Source: Paenibacillus sp. (GTDB lineage: Bacteria > Bacteroidota > Bacteroidia > Bacteroidales > Muribaculaceae). From it: DNA of 64,000 bases. A program made the position numbers and the translations under genes. The notes beneath the pieces were generated by a model. It made no database searches and was not told the DNA's origin. It saw only the letters and a list, made by a program, of their open reading frames with translations. Below, one piece after another: positions 56,800 through 64,000 of this stretch (positions are counted from its first letter, which is position 1; each line of letters opens with the position of its first letter). The stretch lies in the NCBI GenBank assembly GCA_023663345.1, contig JAMPHR010000003.1:415487-479486 (forward strand). Reading direction: 5' to 3'.

Positions 56800-58218
56800 A
56801 TGGAGAATACTGATTTTATCGTGGAGTTTCAGTCGCCCGAACTGTGCTTCGGGCCTGTGAAGCTCTCGGGAGCCGGTGGACTGGGCATCCCCTCGGGTAT
56901 CACCGCAGTGCTTGGCCCCAACGGCTCGGGCAAGACCACGCTCGGATATGTGATTGAGCGCGGGCGGTTTGGCTTCGGCAACCGTGTGAAGTTTGTCCGC
57001 GAGGGGATGAGCGTGAAGATGCTTGCGTTTACCGACATACATTCCTTCACCGGAGTCGATGTGCTCCGCTACGACCAGCGGTTGGAATCGAGCGAGAATG
57101 AGTATGTGCCCCTCGTGGGCGAGATATTCGGCAAGGCCATGGAAAGCGATCTGTGGCACGACATGTGCCGGCGGTTGTCGCTGGCCGGAGTGGAGGAGAA
57201 GCGCATCAATTTCCTGTCGAGCGGAGAGTTGCGCAAGCTACTGATCATAAACGCCCTGCTTGCCGGGCCCGACATACTTGTGCTCGACAATCCGTTCATA
57301 GGGCTTGACATACGTTCCCGCGCAGAGTTGCGCGATGCCTTGGTGGCTCTGCGCGACCGCGGACAGAATATAGTGTTGCTCCTGAGCGATCCCGACGAGA
57401 TACCCGCCGGAACCGATGCCGTGCTCGTGATTGACTCGCTGTGCCTGAAGGGTCTTTTCGATCCGGCTGACAAGGAAGCCATCGAGGGGGCCATGACCCA
57501 TGCCGGGGAGGGTGAGGACATACCGTTGCCCTGCGCTCCCGGCCCTGTGCCTGACCATGAGGTGGCGTTCAGCATCCGCGACGGCCATGCAGGATATGGA
57601 GGGCGCGATGTGTTTGCCGGGGTGGACTGGACTGTGCGCCGTGGCGAGCGGTGGATGCTCACGGGGCCTAACGGTTCGGGCAAATCCCTGCTTCTGAGCA
57701 TGGTGTGTGGCGACAATCCGCAGGCTTACGCCAACGATATCGTCATCCTAGACCGCAAGCGCGGATCGGGCGAGTCGATATGGGATATAAAGAACAATGT
57801 GGGATACGTGTGCCCCGAGATGCAGCTTTATTTCCGCAGCAAGCTCCCTGTGAGGGGGATCGTGGTCGACGGTATGCGCCCCGTGCTCGAGCGTTACCGT
57901 AAGCACTCGCCCGAGGAGCTTGCCATAGCTGATGCGTGGCTCGCTTGCCTCGGTATAAGCCATCTGGCCGGGAGGGATTTCTCCACCCTGTCGTCAAGCG
58001 AGCAGAAGGTGGTGTTGCTGGCGCGCGCTTTTGCCCGCCAACCGGCCATGCTCGTGCTCGACGAGCCGTTCCAGGGACTCGACAGCCGGGTGAAGGAGCG
58101 TATGCGCCTGGTGATCGATGCCATCGTCAGCACACGCGGGACATCGCTCATATTCGTCACCCATTACCCCGAGGAGCTTCCCTCATGTGTCACCCTCCAC
58201 AAATCGCTCGCCGAGTGA
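56800..58218 (+). CDS. Tandem ABC ATPase (ModF/PhrA-like)
   Basis: A 472-residue cytoplasmic protein with two fused ATP-binding cassettes and no membrane segment. The ATG at 56800 is preferred to a TTG at 56794. Cassette 1 (about 10-225): Walker A GPNGSGKTT, signature LSSGELRKLL, Walker B DILVLDNPFIGLD, in which the usual catalytic Glu after the Asp is Asn, and D-loop/H-loop weak. Cassette 2 (about 250-470): GPNGSGKSL, LSSSEQKVVLLARAF, MLVLDEPFQGLD, and FVTHYPEELP. The layout resembles ModF/PhrA proteins linked to molybdenum or DNA repair. Cassette 1 may be catalytically weak. No transporter permease lies nearby. Confidence 0.85.
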   Translation: MENTDFIVEFQSPELCFGPVKLSGAGGLGIPSGITAVLGPNGSGKTTLGYVIERGRFGFGNRVKFVREGMSVKMLAFTDIHSFTGVDVLRYDQRLESSENEYVPLVGEIFGKAMESDLWHDMCRRLSLAGVEEKRINFLSSGELRKLLIINALLAGPDILVLDNPFIGLDIRSRAELRDALVALRDRGQNIVLLLSDPDEIPAGTDAVLVIDSLCLKGLFDPADKEAIEGAMTHAGEGEDIPLPCAPGPVPDHEVAFSIRDGHAGYGGRDVFAGVDWTVRRGERWMLTGPNGSGKSLLLSMVCGDNPQAYANDIVILDRKRGSGESIWDIKNNVGYVCPEMQLYFRSKLPVRGIVVDGMRPVLERYRKHSPEELAIADAWLACLGISHLAGRDFSTLSSSEQKVVLLARAFARQPAMLVLDEPFQGLDSRVKERMRLVIDAIVSTRGTSLIFVTHYPEELPSCVTLHKSLAE

Positions 58219-58261
58219 AAACCTTTTGGCGTGGGAATGTGAATTTTGACGAAATAATCCG

Positions 58262-58269
58262 TAACTTTG
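58262..58269 (+). promoter_or_regulatory. -7 promoter box for gpmI
   Basis: TAACTTTG followed by CACC, 46 bp before the gpmI start. Confidence 0.5.
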
Positions 58270-58315
58270 CACCACTCAAATTTTTGAAACAACTTCAATA
58301 AGCGTACATAATATT

Positions 58316-59830
58316 ATGGCAAAAAAAGCATTGTTAATGATCCTCGACGGATGGGGAATAGGCAATCACTCCAAGAGCGATGCCATCTACTCCACCGCCA
58401 CCCCCTACTGGGATTATCTTCTGAATACTTATCCTCACAGCGAGCTTCAGGCTTCGGGTGAGAATGTGGGATTGCCCGACGGACAGATGGGTAATTCCGA
58501 GGTAGGTCACCTCAATATCGGTGCCGGACGCGTGGTCTATCAGGATCTCGTGAAGATCAACAAGGCTTGCGCCGACAAATCCATCCTCAACAATCCCGAG
58601 ATCGTGAGCGCATTCTCCTATGCCCGCGACAACGGCAAGGCCATCCACTTCATGGGACTGACCAGCGACGGTGGCGTCCACTCATCGCTCGACCACCTCT
58701 ATGCCCTCTGCGACATCGCCAAGGAATATGGTCTCGAGAAGGTGTACATCCACTGCTTCATGGATGGCCGTGACACCGACCCCCGCAGCGGCAAGGGATT
58801 CATCGAGGCTCTCCAGGCCCATTGTGCCAAGAGCGCAGGCACCATCGCTTCGATCATAGGCCGTTACTACGCCATGGACCGCGACAAGCGTTGGGAGCGT
58901 GTGAAGGTAGCTTACGATCTGCTCGTAAACGGCGAGGGCAAGCAGTCGACCGACATGGCCAAGGCCGTGGAGGAGAGCTATGCCGATGGCGTGACCGACG
59001 AGTTTATCAAGCCTATCAACAACTCCACCGTCGACGGTACAATCAAGGAGGGGGATGCCGTGATCTTCTTCAACTACCGCAACGACCGTGCCAAGGAGCT
59101 GACCGTGGCTCTCACCCAGCATGATATTCCCGAGGCAGGAATGAAGGTGATCCCCGGTCTCCAGTACTATTGCATGACCCCCTATGACGCTTCATTCACC
59201 GGCGTGCATATCCTTTTCCCCAAGGAGAATGTGGAGAACACCCTCGGAGAGTATCTCTCTGCCCAGGGCAAGAAGCAGCTTCATATCGCCGAGACCGAGA
59301 AGTATGCCCACGTGACATTCTTCTTCAACGGAGGCCGCGAGGCTCCCTACGAATGTGAGGAGCGCATTCTCGTGGCTTCGCCCAAGGTAGCTACCTATGA
59401 CCTCAAGCCCGAGATGAGCGCCTACGAGGTGAAGGACAAGCTGGTCGAGGCCATCAAGTCGGAGGAATACGATTTCATCGTGGTGAACTATGCCAACGGT
59501 GACATGGTGGGCCACACCGGTGTTTACGAGGCAATCTGTAAGGCTGTGAAGGCTGTTGACGAGTGCGTGAAGGATACCGTGGAGGCTGCCAAGGCTGCCG
59601 GATACGAGACCATCATCATCGCCGACCACGGCAATGCCGACAATGCCATCAACGCCGACGGCACTCCCAACACCGCCCACTCGCTCAACCCCGTGCCCTG
59701 CGTGTTCGTGACCGACCGCAAGGACGCTCATGTAGAGAACGGACGTCTCGCCGACGTGGCTCCCACGATGCTTGCCATCATGGGACTTCCCCAGCCCTCC
59801 GAGATGACCGGCCACTCGCTCATCGGTTGA
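58316..59830 (+). CDS. gpmI: 2,3-bisphosphoglycerate-independent phosphoglycerate mutase
   Basis: Interconverts 3- and 2-phosphoglycerate in glycolysis, without a bisphosphoglycerate cofactor, with Mn2+. The 504-residue protein opens [13 protein letters not shown] (metal-binding Asp), with the phosphorylated serine in [65 protein letters not shown], the C-terminal [13 protein letters not shown] and [10 protein letters not shown] complete the metal-binding alkaline phosphatase-fold set. A good terminator follows. Confidence 0.97.
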   Translation: MAKKALLMILDGWGIGNHSKSDAIYSTATPYWDYLLNTYPHSELQASGENVGLPDGQMGNSEVGHLNIGAGRVVYQDLVKINKACADKSILNNPEIVSAFSYARDNGKAIHFMGLTSDGGVHSSLDHLYALCDIAKEYGLEKVYIHCFMDGRDTDPRSGKGFIEALQAHCAKSAGTIASIIGRYYAMDRDKRWERVKVAYDLLVNGEGKQSTDMAKAVEESYADGVTDEFIKPINNSTVDGTIKEGDAVIFFNYRNDRAKELTVALTQHDIPEAGMKVIPGLQYYCMTPYDASFTGVHILFPKENVENTLGEYLSAQGKKQLHIAETEKYAHVTFFFNGGREAPYECEERILVASPKVATYDLKPEMSAYEVKDKLVEAIKSEEYDFIVVNYANGDMVGHTGVYEAICKAVKAVDECVKDTVEAAKAAGYETIIIADHGNADNAINADGTPNTAHSLNPVPCVFVTDRKDAHVENGRLADVAPTMLAIMGLPQPSEMTGHSLIG

Positions 59831-59869
59831 TGAAAGCTGACGGTTGTTTCTGACAACTCCAAGATAATC

Positions 59870-59912
59870 TCGGCCCGCATGTGAGAAATCACCTGCGGGC
59901 CGATCTTTTTTC
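59870..59912 (+). terminator. Terminator of gpmI
   Basis: A 10-bp stem TCGGCCCGCA (59870-59879) / TGCGGGCCGA (59894-59903) followed by TCTTTTTT. Confidence 0.85.
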
Positions 59913-59998
59913 CGTTACGCCCGTTGAGTGACGGTCGGTAGACCGCAGAAAGGGGCATGGTATGTGAATTGGCGGGGAGCGGTTACGCTACGCCGGAA

Positions 59999-61207
59999 TT
60001 ACATGTGCAGCTTGTGGCCCATGCGCTCCTGCTTGGTGAGCATGTAGCGACGGTTGTACTTGTTGGCCGGGATCTCCATGGGCACATTCTCCACCACTTC
60101 GAGGCCGAAACCCTCAAGGCCCTTGCGCTTCACGGGATTGTTGGTGATGAGGCGCATTTTCTGTATGCCGAGCAAGCGCAGTATCTGGGCTCCCACGCCA
60201 TAGTCGCGCTCGTCGGCCTTGTGGCCGAGGTGCAGGTTGGCGTCCACGGTGTCGAGGCCCTCCTCCTGGAGCTTGTAGGCTTTGATCTTCTCCATGAGGC
60301 CGATGCCACGTCCCTCCTGGTTGAGATAGAGGATACATCCGTTGCCCTCCTTGTCGATCATCTCCATAGCCTTGTGGAGCTGTTCGCCACAGTCGCAACG
60401 CATGGAGCCGAATATGTCGCCGGTGGCACACGAGGAGTGTACGCGCACCAGCACAGGGGTGTCGGGGGTAAGCTCGCCCTTGATGAGCGCTATGTGTTCC
60501 AGACCGTTGCTCTTCTGTTTGAAGGGGATGAGACGGAAATGTCCGTAGGCTGTGGGCATGTCCACCTCCACGCCTTTCTCGACGAGGGATTCGGTGCGCA
60601 GGCGGTAGGCGATGAGGTCGCGGATGGATATGAGTTTGAGTCCCCACTCGTCGGCATGTTTTCTCAGCTGAGGCAGACGGGCCATGGTGCCGTCGGGGTT
60701 AAGGATCTCGATGAGCGATGCGGCGGGACTGAGACCGGCGAGGCGGGCCAGGTCGATCGAGGCCTCGGTGTGGCCCGGACGGCGCAACACGCCGGCATCC
60801 TGAGCATACAGCGGGTGAACGTGGCCCGGACGACCGAAGTCGGCGGGCTTGCGTGTGGGATCGGCGAGAGCGCGTATGGTGGCGGCGCGGTCGTGGGCCG
60901 ATACGCCGGTGGTGCATCCGGGCAGGAGGTCGACGGTGACGGTGAACGGTGTGCCCAGCATCGAGGTGTTGTCCTCCACCTGATGGTCAAGCTTCAGCTC
61001 GGCGCAACGCGAGAGGGTGAGAGGTGCGCACAGCTCGCCGCGCGCGTTGGTGATCATGAAATTGACATGCTCGGGAGTCACTTTCTCGGCCGCGATGATG
61101 AGGTCGCCCTCATTTTCACGGTCCTCGTCGTCAACCACTATCACGAAACGACCTTCGCGGAAGTCGGCGATTGCTTCTTCGATTGTATCAAGCTTTATCT
61201 TTTCCAT
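59999..61207 (-). CDS. ribBA: Bifunctional 3,4-dihydroxy-2-butanone-4-phosphate synthase / GTP cyclohydrolase II
   Basis: Supplies both precursors of riboflavin: RibB makes dihydroxybutanone phosphate from ribulose 5-phosphate, RibA opens GTP. The 402-residue protein has the RibB domain (about 1-200) with [19 protein letters not shown] and the GHVHPL region, and the RibA domain (about 205-400) with [23 protein letters not shown] (zinc cysteines), [19 protein letters not shown] and [13 protein letters not shown]. The C-terminus ends [17 protein letters not shown]. Its first 20 bp overlap the end of the upstream LptF/G gene, so the two are co-transcribed. Confidence 0.96.
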   Translation of the reverse strand: MEKIKLDTIEEAIADFREGRFVIVVDDEDRENEGDLIIAAEKVTPEHVNFMITNARGELCAPLTLSRCAELKLDHQVEDNTSMLGTPFTVTVDLLPGCTTGVSAHDRAATIRALADPTRKPADFGRPGHVHPLYAQDAGVLRRPGHTEASIDLARLAGLSPAASLIEILNPDGTMARLPQLRKHADEWGLKLISIRDLIAYRLRTESLVEKGVEVDMPTAYGHFRLIPFKQKSNGLEHIALIKGELTPDTPVLVRVHSSCATGDIFGSMRCDCGEQLHKAMEMIDKEGNGCILYLNQEGRGIGLMEKIKAYKLQEEGLDTVDANLHLGHKADERDYGVGAQILRLLGIQKMRLITNNPVKRKGLEGFGLEVVENVPMEIPANKYNRRYMLTKQERMGHKLHM

Positions 61208-63110
61208 TCTGTATGAGTTTTATGAGTTGTGAGGAGACATCGTTGACCGTGGCGAGATCGTGGCGCAACTGTTTCTGCGTGTACCGGCCATAAAGCCATA
61301 TAGGGATTCCGACGGGGAACAATGCTATCATCGTATTGCTGAGCCATGGAGTGCGCGAGGGTTCCAGGAACCACAGCGACCTGAGCACTGGCATGTCCAT
61401 GAGTTTGAGTATCACCATTTTGTCGCGCGAGTTGGAGAGGCGTTCCACCAGATACTCCTGATAGTCGCGCAGGGCATGGAGCGAGTCGCGGTCATATCCC
61501 TTGCGCCAGTAGGCGAGATACGACTGGCGGGCGGGATTCTCGGCCAGGTATTTCTCGGTCATAGTCTTGAGTTCGCCGAGCTTGGTCACGGCCAATTCGG
61601 GGCGCACCTCCTCCATCACTATATCCTTCATCTCGATCGAGCGGGTCTGTGTGATTCCGAGGAAACGGCGGAAGAAGTTGAGGTAGGCGTCCTTGTTGAA
61701 TACGGCCGAGTCGTTGACGGCCTTGTAGGTGAAGAATATGCCCATAGGCAACAGCACCGCGGCACTGAGCCACATGCCTTGCCACACCGGCCACTTGCCG
61801 TCGCGGGCCATCTTGTAGCCCATGTTGTCGATGATGTAGTAGAATATGAACAGGAACACCGAGATCACGAGCGGTGTGCCCAGGCCTCCCTTGCGGATGA
61901 TGGCTCCGAGGGGTGCGCCGATGAAAAAGAAGATGATGCACGCAAACGAGAGGGTGAATTTCTTCATCAGCTCGATCGAGTGGCGGCGTATCGACTTCTT
62001 GTCGTCGGCCATGGTGAGGTTGCGGTATTCGTATTCCTGCCTGTTGCGCTGGGCGCGTGACAGGGCTGTCTGCAGATGGTTGAGGTAGACGCCCGACGAT
62101 GATCCGCGGAACACTGAGTCAACGTCGATGGGGCGGGCCATATTTACTTCGGGATTAGGGTGGAAGGTTTGGTTGCCGGCGCTGTCGGTCTCGATATTGA
62201 ACGGTATAACGTTCATGTGGGGGGTGGAGCGCAGGGCGGTGGCATACTCGTTGCCCACCGAGTCGACGCGGTGCTGCACCGAGTCGATGGTGGCTTGGAG
62301 CTCGGCCATGTTCTTGCCCACATACTGGTTGCGCATACCCTGCTCGTCCATGCGGTTGAAGTTGGCGTCAAACGGCACCATGATCTCCTTCACGTCGAAT
62401 GTCTCACGCCTGTAGGGGACATTCTTCATGCCGGTGGCCGCGTCCTTCAGGTTCTCGAACGACTCTCCGGTCCACAGCTCGAGAAACAGGTGGGTCTTGT
62501 CGGGGGTGATGCTCATTTTGCCGGAGTCGGCCAGGATGATCGAGGAGTTCTCGAATCCGCGCGACACGTCATATATCATCATGTCGTAGAGCACGCCGGT
62601 CTCGCGGTTCTTGGTGTCGACAAACAGGTTGTAGCCCGGTATCTGGTCATAGAACACCCCCTCGGGTATCTCCAGCTCGGGCGATTTCTGCCTCACGGAG
62701 TAGAGGAGGGTGTACATCTTGGTCTGCGCCACCGGGAGGGCGTAGTTCTGGAAATAGAATGCACCCGTGGCTATCATCACCATCAGCACGATGAGGGGGG
62801 CCATGGTGCGGAGCAGAGATATACCCGAGGCCTTCATGGCGGTAAGCTCGAAGTTCTCGCCGAGGTTGCCGAATATCATGAGCGAGGCGAGAAGTATGGC
62901 CAGCGGCAGAGCCATGGGCACCATGGTGAGAGCCGCGTAGAAGAAGAGTTCGGATATGATGTCGACCCCGAGGCCTTTGCCAACGAGGTCGTCGATGTAA
63001 CGCCACAGAAATTGCATAAGCACTATGAAAAGGCATATACAGAATGTCATCACGAACAGAGGCAGAAAGCTCTGCAGGATGAAAAGGTCCATGCGCTTGA
63101 TCCGTAGCAC
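61188..63110 (-). CDS. LptF/LptG family permease (YjgP/YjgQ)
   Basis: A 640-residue inner-membrane protein of the LPS export ABC system. The N-terminal half has three helices ([40 protein letters not shown], and a third near 105-125), with the conserved early segment [12 protein letters not shown] and [10 protein letters not shown] large periplasmic beta-jellyroll-type region (about 150-375) follows, with [17 protein letters not shown]. The C-terminal half carries three more helices ([50 protein letters not shown]) and a long C-terminal cytoplasmic extension unusual for LptF/G. No second permease or LptB is adjacent. Confidence 0.9.
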   Translation of the reverse strand: MLRIKRMDLFILQSFLPLFVMTFCICLFIVLMQFLWRYIDDLVGKGLGVDIISELFFYAALTMVPMALPLAILLASLMIFGNLGENFELTAMKASGISLLRTMAPLIVLMVMIATGAFYFQNYALPVAQTKMYTLLYSVRQKSPELEIPEGVFYDQIPGYNLFVDTKNRETGVLYDMMIYDVSRGFENSSIILADSGKMSITPDKTHLFLELWTGESFENLKDAATGMKNVPYRRETFDVKEIMVPFDANFNRMDEQGMRNQYVGKNMAELQATIDSVQHRVDSVGNEYATALRSTPHMNVIPFNIETDSAGNQTFHPNPEVNMARPIDVDSVFRGSSSGVYLNHLQTALSRAQRNRQEYEYRNLTMADDKKSIRRHSIELMKKFTLSFACIIFFFIGAPLGAIIRKGGLGTPLVISVFLFIFYYIIDNMGYKMARDGKWPVWQGMWLSAAVLLPMGIFFTYKAVNDSAVFNKDAYLNFFRRFLGITQTRSIEMKDIVMEEVRPELAVTKLGELKTMTEKYLAENPARQSYLAYWRKGYDRDSLHALRDYQEYLVERLSNSRDKMVILKLMDMPVLRSLWFLEPSRTPWLSNTMIALFPVGIPIWLYGRYTQKQLRHDLATVNDVSSQLIKLIQNGKDKA

Positions 63111-63169
63111 TGCTTTATACTGTGGGGATTAGGGAGGTGGATAAAATGATGAATGTGTCATTGGCTACA

Positions 63170-63210
63170 AAAGGACAAAAGCGCCCGCCGGGGGTTGGCT
63201 TTTGTCCTTT
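63170..63210 (-). terminator. Terminator of the OmpH-like gene
   Basis: A perfect 13-bp stem AAAGGACAAAAGC (63170-63182) / GCTTTTGTCCTTT (63198-63210). On the minus strand it runs into CCTTTTGTAG. It separates the Skp-like gene from the LptF/G gene. Confidence 0.75.
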
Positions 63211-63297
63211 CTGTATCTCTGTTACTTACGACACATTATCGTGAATAGTCACATTTAGAGGTTGAGGGGGGTGAAGAGGTTCCTGCCGGGGTGAGGA

Positions 63298-63792
63298 TTA
63301 TTTCACGCCGAGGCGGGTCTTCACGGTGTCGGTGATGTCGGTGACATCGGTGCCGGTGTAGAGGGGCATCACGTTCTCGAACACGAATGTGTATCCGCCC
63401 TCGGCTCCGATAGCCTGGATAGCCTTGACAACCTTCTCCTGCACGGGGGCCATCAGCTGCTGCTGCTGACGCTGGAGATCGTTGAGAGCCTCCTGTCGGA
63501 ACTGCTGGATCTTGTTGTCGAGTTCCTGCATCTCCTGCATACGGCGGTCCTTGATGGTCTGGGGAGTGGTCTCCTCAAGGTTCTGGAACTCGTCATATTT
63601 CTTCTGCATCTCCTCCTGGAGTTTGCTGAATTCGTCCTGATATTTCTTGTTGGCAGCCTCGATCTGCTCGTTTATAGTCTTGATCTCGGGCATGGATTCC
63701 ATGAGCAGCTGAGTGTTGATGACAGCAAATTTCTGAGCGAATACGCTCATGGGAAGCGCAATCATGATTGCGAGCAACAGTTTCTTGATCAT
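63298..63792 (-). CDS. OmpH/Skp family periplasmic chaperone
   Basis: A 164-residue exported protein with signal peptide (MIKKLLLAIMIALPMSVFAQ). KFAVINTQLLMESMPEIKT starts the mature part, followed by a long coiled-coil (NEQIEAANKKYQDEFSKLQE and later segments to about residue 120), which forms the tentacles of Skp. It ends with the beta segment YTFVFENVMPLYTGTDVTDI. It holds unfolded outer-membrane proteins for the BAM complex. A second OmpH gene lies directly upstream in the same direction, the Bacteroidota-typical arrangement next to bamA. Confidence 0.93.
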   Translation of the reverse strand: MIKKLLLAIMIALPMSVFAQKFAVINTQLLMESMPEIKTINEQIEAANKKYQDEFSKLQEEMQKKYDEFQNLEETTPQTIKDRRMQEMQELDNKIQQFRQEALNDLQRQQQQLMAPVQEKVVKAIQAIGAEGGYTFVFENVMPLYTGTDVTDITDTVKTRLGVK

Positions 63793-63867
63793 TGTTGTAT
63801 TCTGGTGTTATTTGTTTATACTAATAGTCAAAATGCGTTCTTGCCTATGCTCTCCACACAAGCGGTG

Positions 63868-63875
63868 CAAAGATA
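63868..63875 (-). promoter_or_regulatory. -7 promoter box for the internal OmpH gene
   Basis: TATCTTTG followed by GCACC on the minus strand, between the two OmpH genes, 76 bp before the start at 63792. Confidence 0.55.
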
Positions 63876-63881
63876 GTGAAT

Positions 63882-64000
63882 TTACTTGGAATAACCTAAT
63901 TTTTGGAGAACCTCGTTGGATACATCGATGCGTGGCGAGGCGAATATTATGTCCATCGACGAGGCGCGGTCAAAGATGCACTGATAGCCACGCTCCTCGG
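63882..64000 (-). CDS. OmpH/Skp family protein (C-terminal fragment, 5' part beyond window)
   Basis: The stop codon is at 63882-63884 on the minus strand and the frame is open to the right edge. The visible 38 residues include RGYQCIFDRASSMDIIFASP and end VLQKLGYSK, the typical C-terminal end of OmpH/Skp proteins in Bacteroidota. It is upstream of and parallel to the full-length Skp-like gene, with a promoter box in the gap, so the pair is a tandem duplication. Confidence 0.8.
   Translation of the reverse strand, partial: EERGYQCIFDRASSMDIIFASPRIDVSNEVLQKLGYSK

Noticed and set aside
59957..61216. A 419-codon open frame on the plus strand antisense to ribBA
   Set aside because: It is an antisense shadow of a well-conserved gene with the high GC needed to keep frames open; no family signature or promoter.
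1..64000. tRNA or rRNA genes
   Set aside because: No cloverleaf with the usual T-loop and anticodon arms, and no rRNA-like conserved stretch, was noticed in the intergenic regions.

Overview
The window looks like part of the chromosome of a gut-type Bacteroidales bacterium, most likely Muribaculaceae or a close relative. This is inferred from three things: many Bacteroidota-type promoters (TAnnTTTG, sometimes with TTTG about 19-20 nt upstream), families largely confined to that phylum (DUF3575, DUF5119 and fimbrillin lipoproteins, DUF4876, DUF6850, DUF4294, PCMD, TlpA/DUF4369-type proteins, the GlmU-like acetyltransferase), and GC-rich coding sequence with AT-rich spacers. I see no phage, integrase, transposase, CRISPR array, rRNA or tRNA.

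Layout. 1-2731 (-): a fimbrial module (DUF3575 protein, DUF5119 lipoprotein, fimbrillin lipoprotein cut by the window edge). 2919-8317 (-): parE-coaD-S41 protease operon behind a U32-family tRNA-modification-type protein. 8513-12489 (-): GlmU-like enzyme plus aminotransferase, and a GH28 pectinase. 12638-18664 (+): TonB receptor, lipoprotein and a large thioredoxin-domain protein. 18812-24622: nadB and a DUF4294 protein (+) converging on a TlpA-like oxidoreductase and a DXS-family enzyme (-). 25218-30737: GH3 beta-glycosidase, small membrane protein, mgtE, rsmA. 30738-31801 has no protein gene but holds a candidate structured RNA with its own terminator, three 65-bp tandem repeats and a large imperfect inverted repeat. 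31802-40433: hypothetical and lipoprotein genes, a POT peptide transporter, an AlkD-like repair protein, an OmpA lipoprotein, tsaD-cinA, and a histidine-kinase-like protein without its phospho-accepting His.

40827-51059 (+) is the most distinctive locus: a five-gene operon encoding a TonB-dependent receptor, a DUF4876 protein, a DUF6850 beta-barrel, and two tandem gingipain-like (C25/clan CD) peptidases with C-terminal HEAT-like repeats. It ends at a strong terminator. The simplest reading is a secreted or periplasmic proteolysis and uptake system, but its substrate is unknown. After it come DUF3943 and MmcQ-like genes, an envelope operon (PCMD protein, BamA/TamA-like barrel, phosphoethanolamine transferase), a twin-ABC ATPase, gpmI, ribBA overlapping an LptF/G permease gene, and two tandem OmpH/Skp chaperone genes, the second cut by the right edge.

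Functionally the window mixes housekeeping (isoprenoid, NAD, CoA and riboflavin synthesis, topoisomerase IV, t6A, rRNA methylation, glycolysis), envelope biogenesis (LptF/G, Skp, BamA-like, PEtn transferase) and gut-niche acquisition functions (TonB receptors, pectin and glycan hydrolases, peptide transporter, secreted peptidases).
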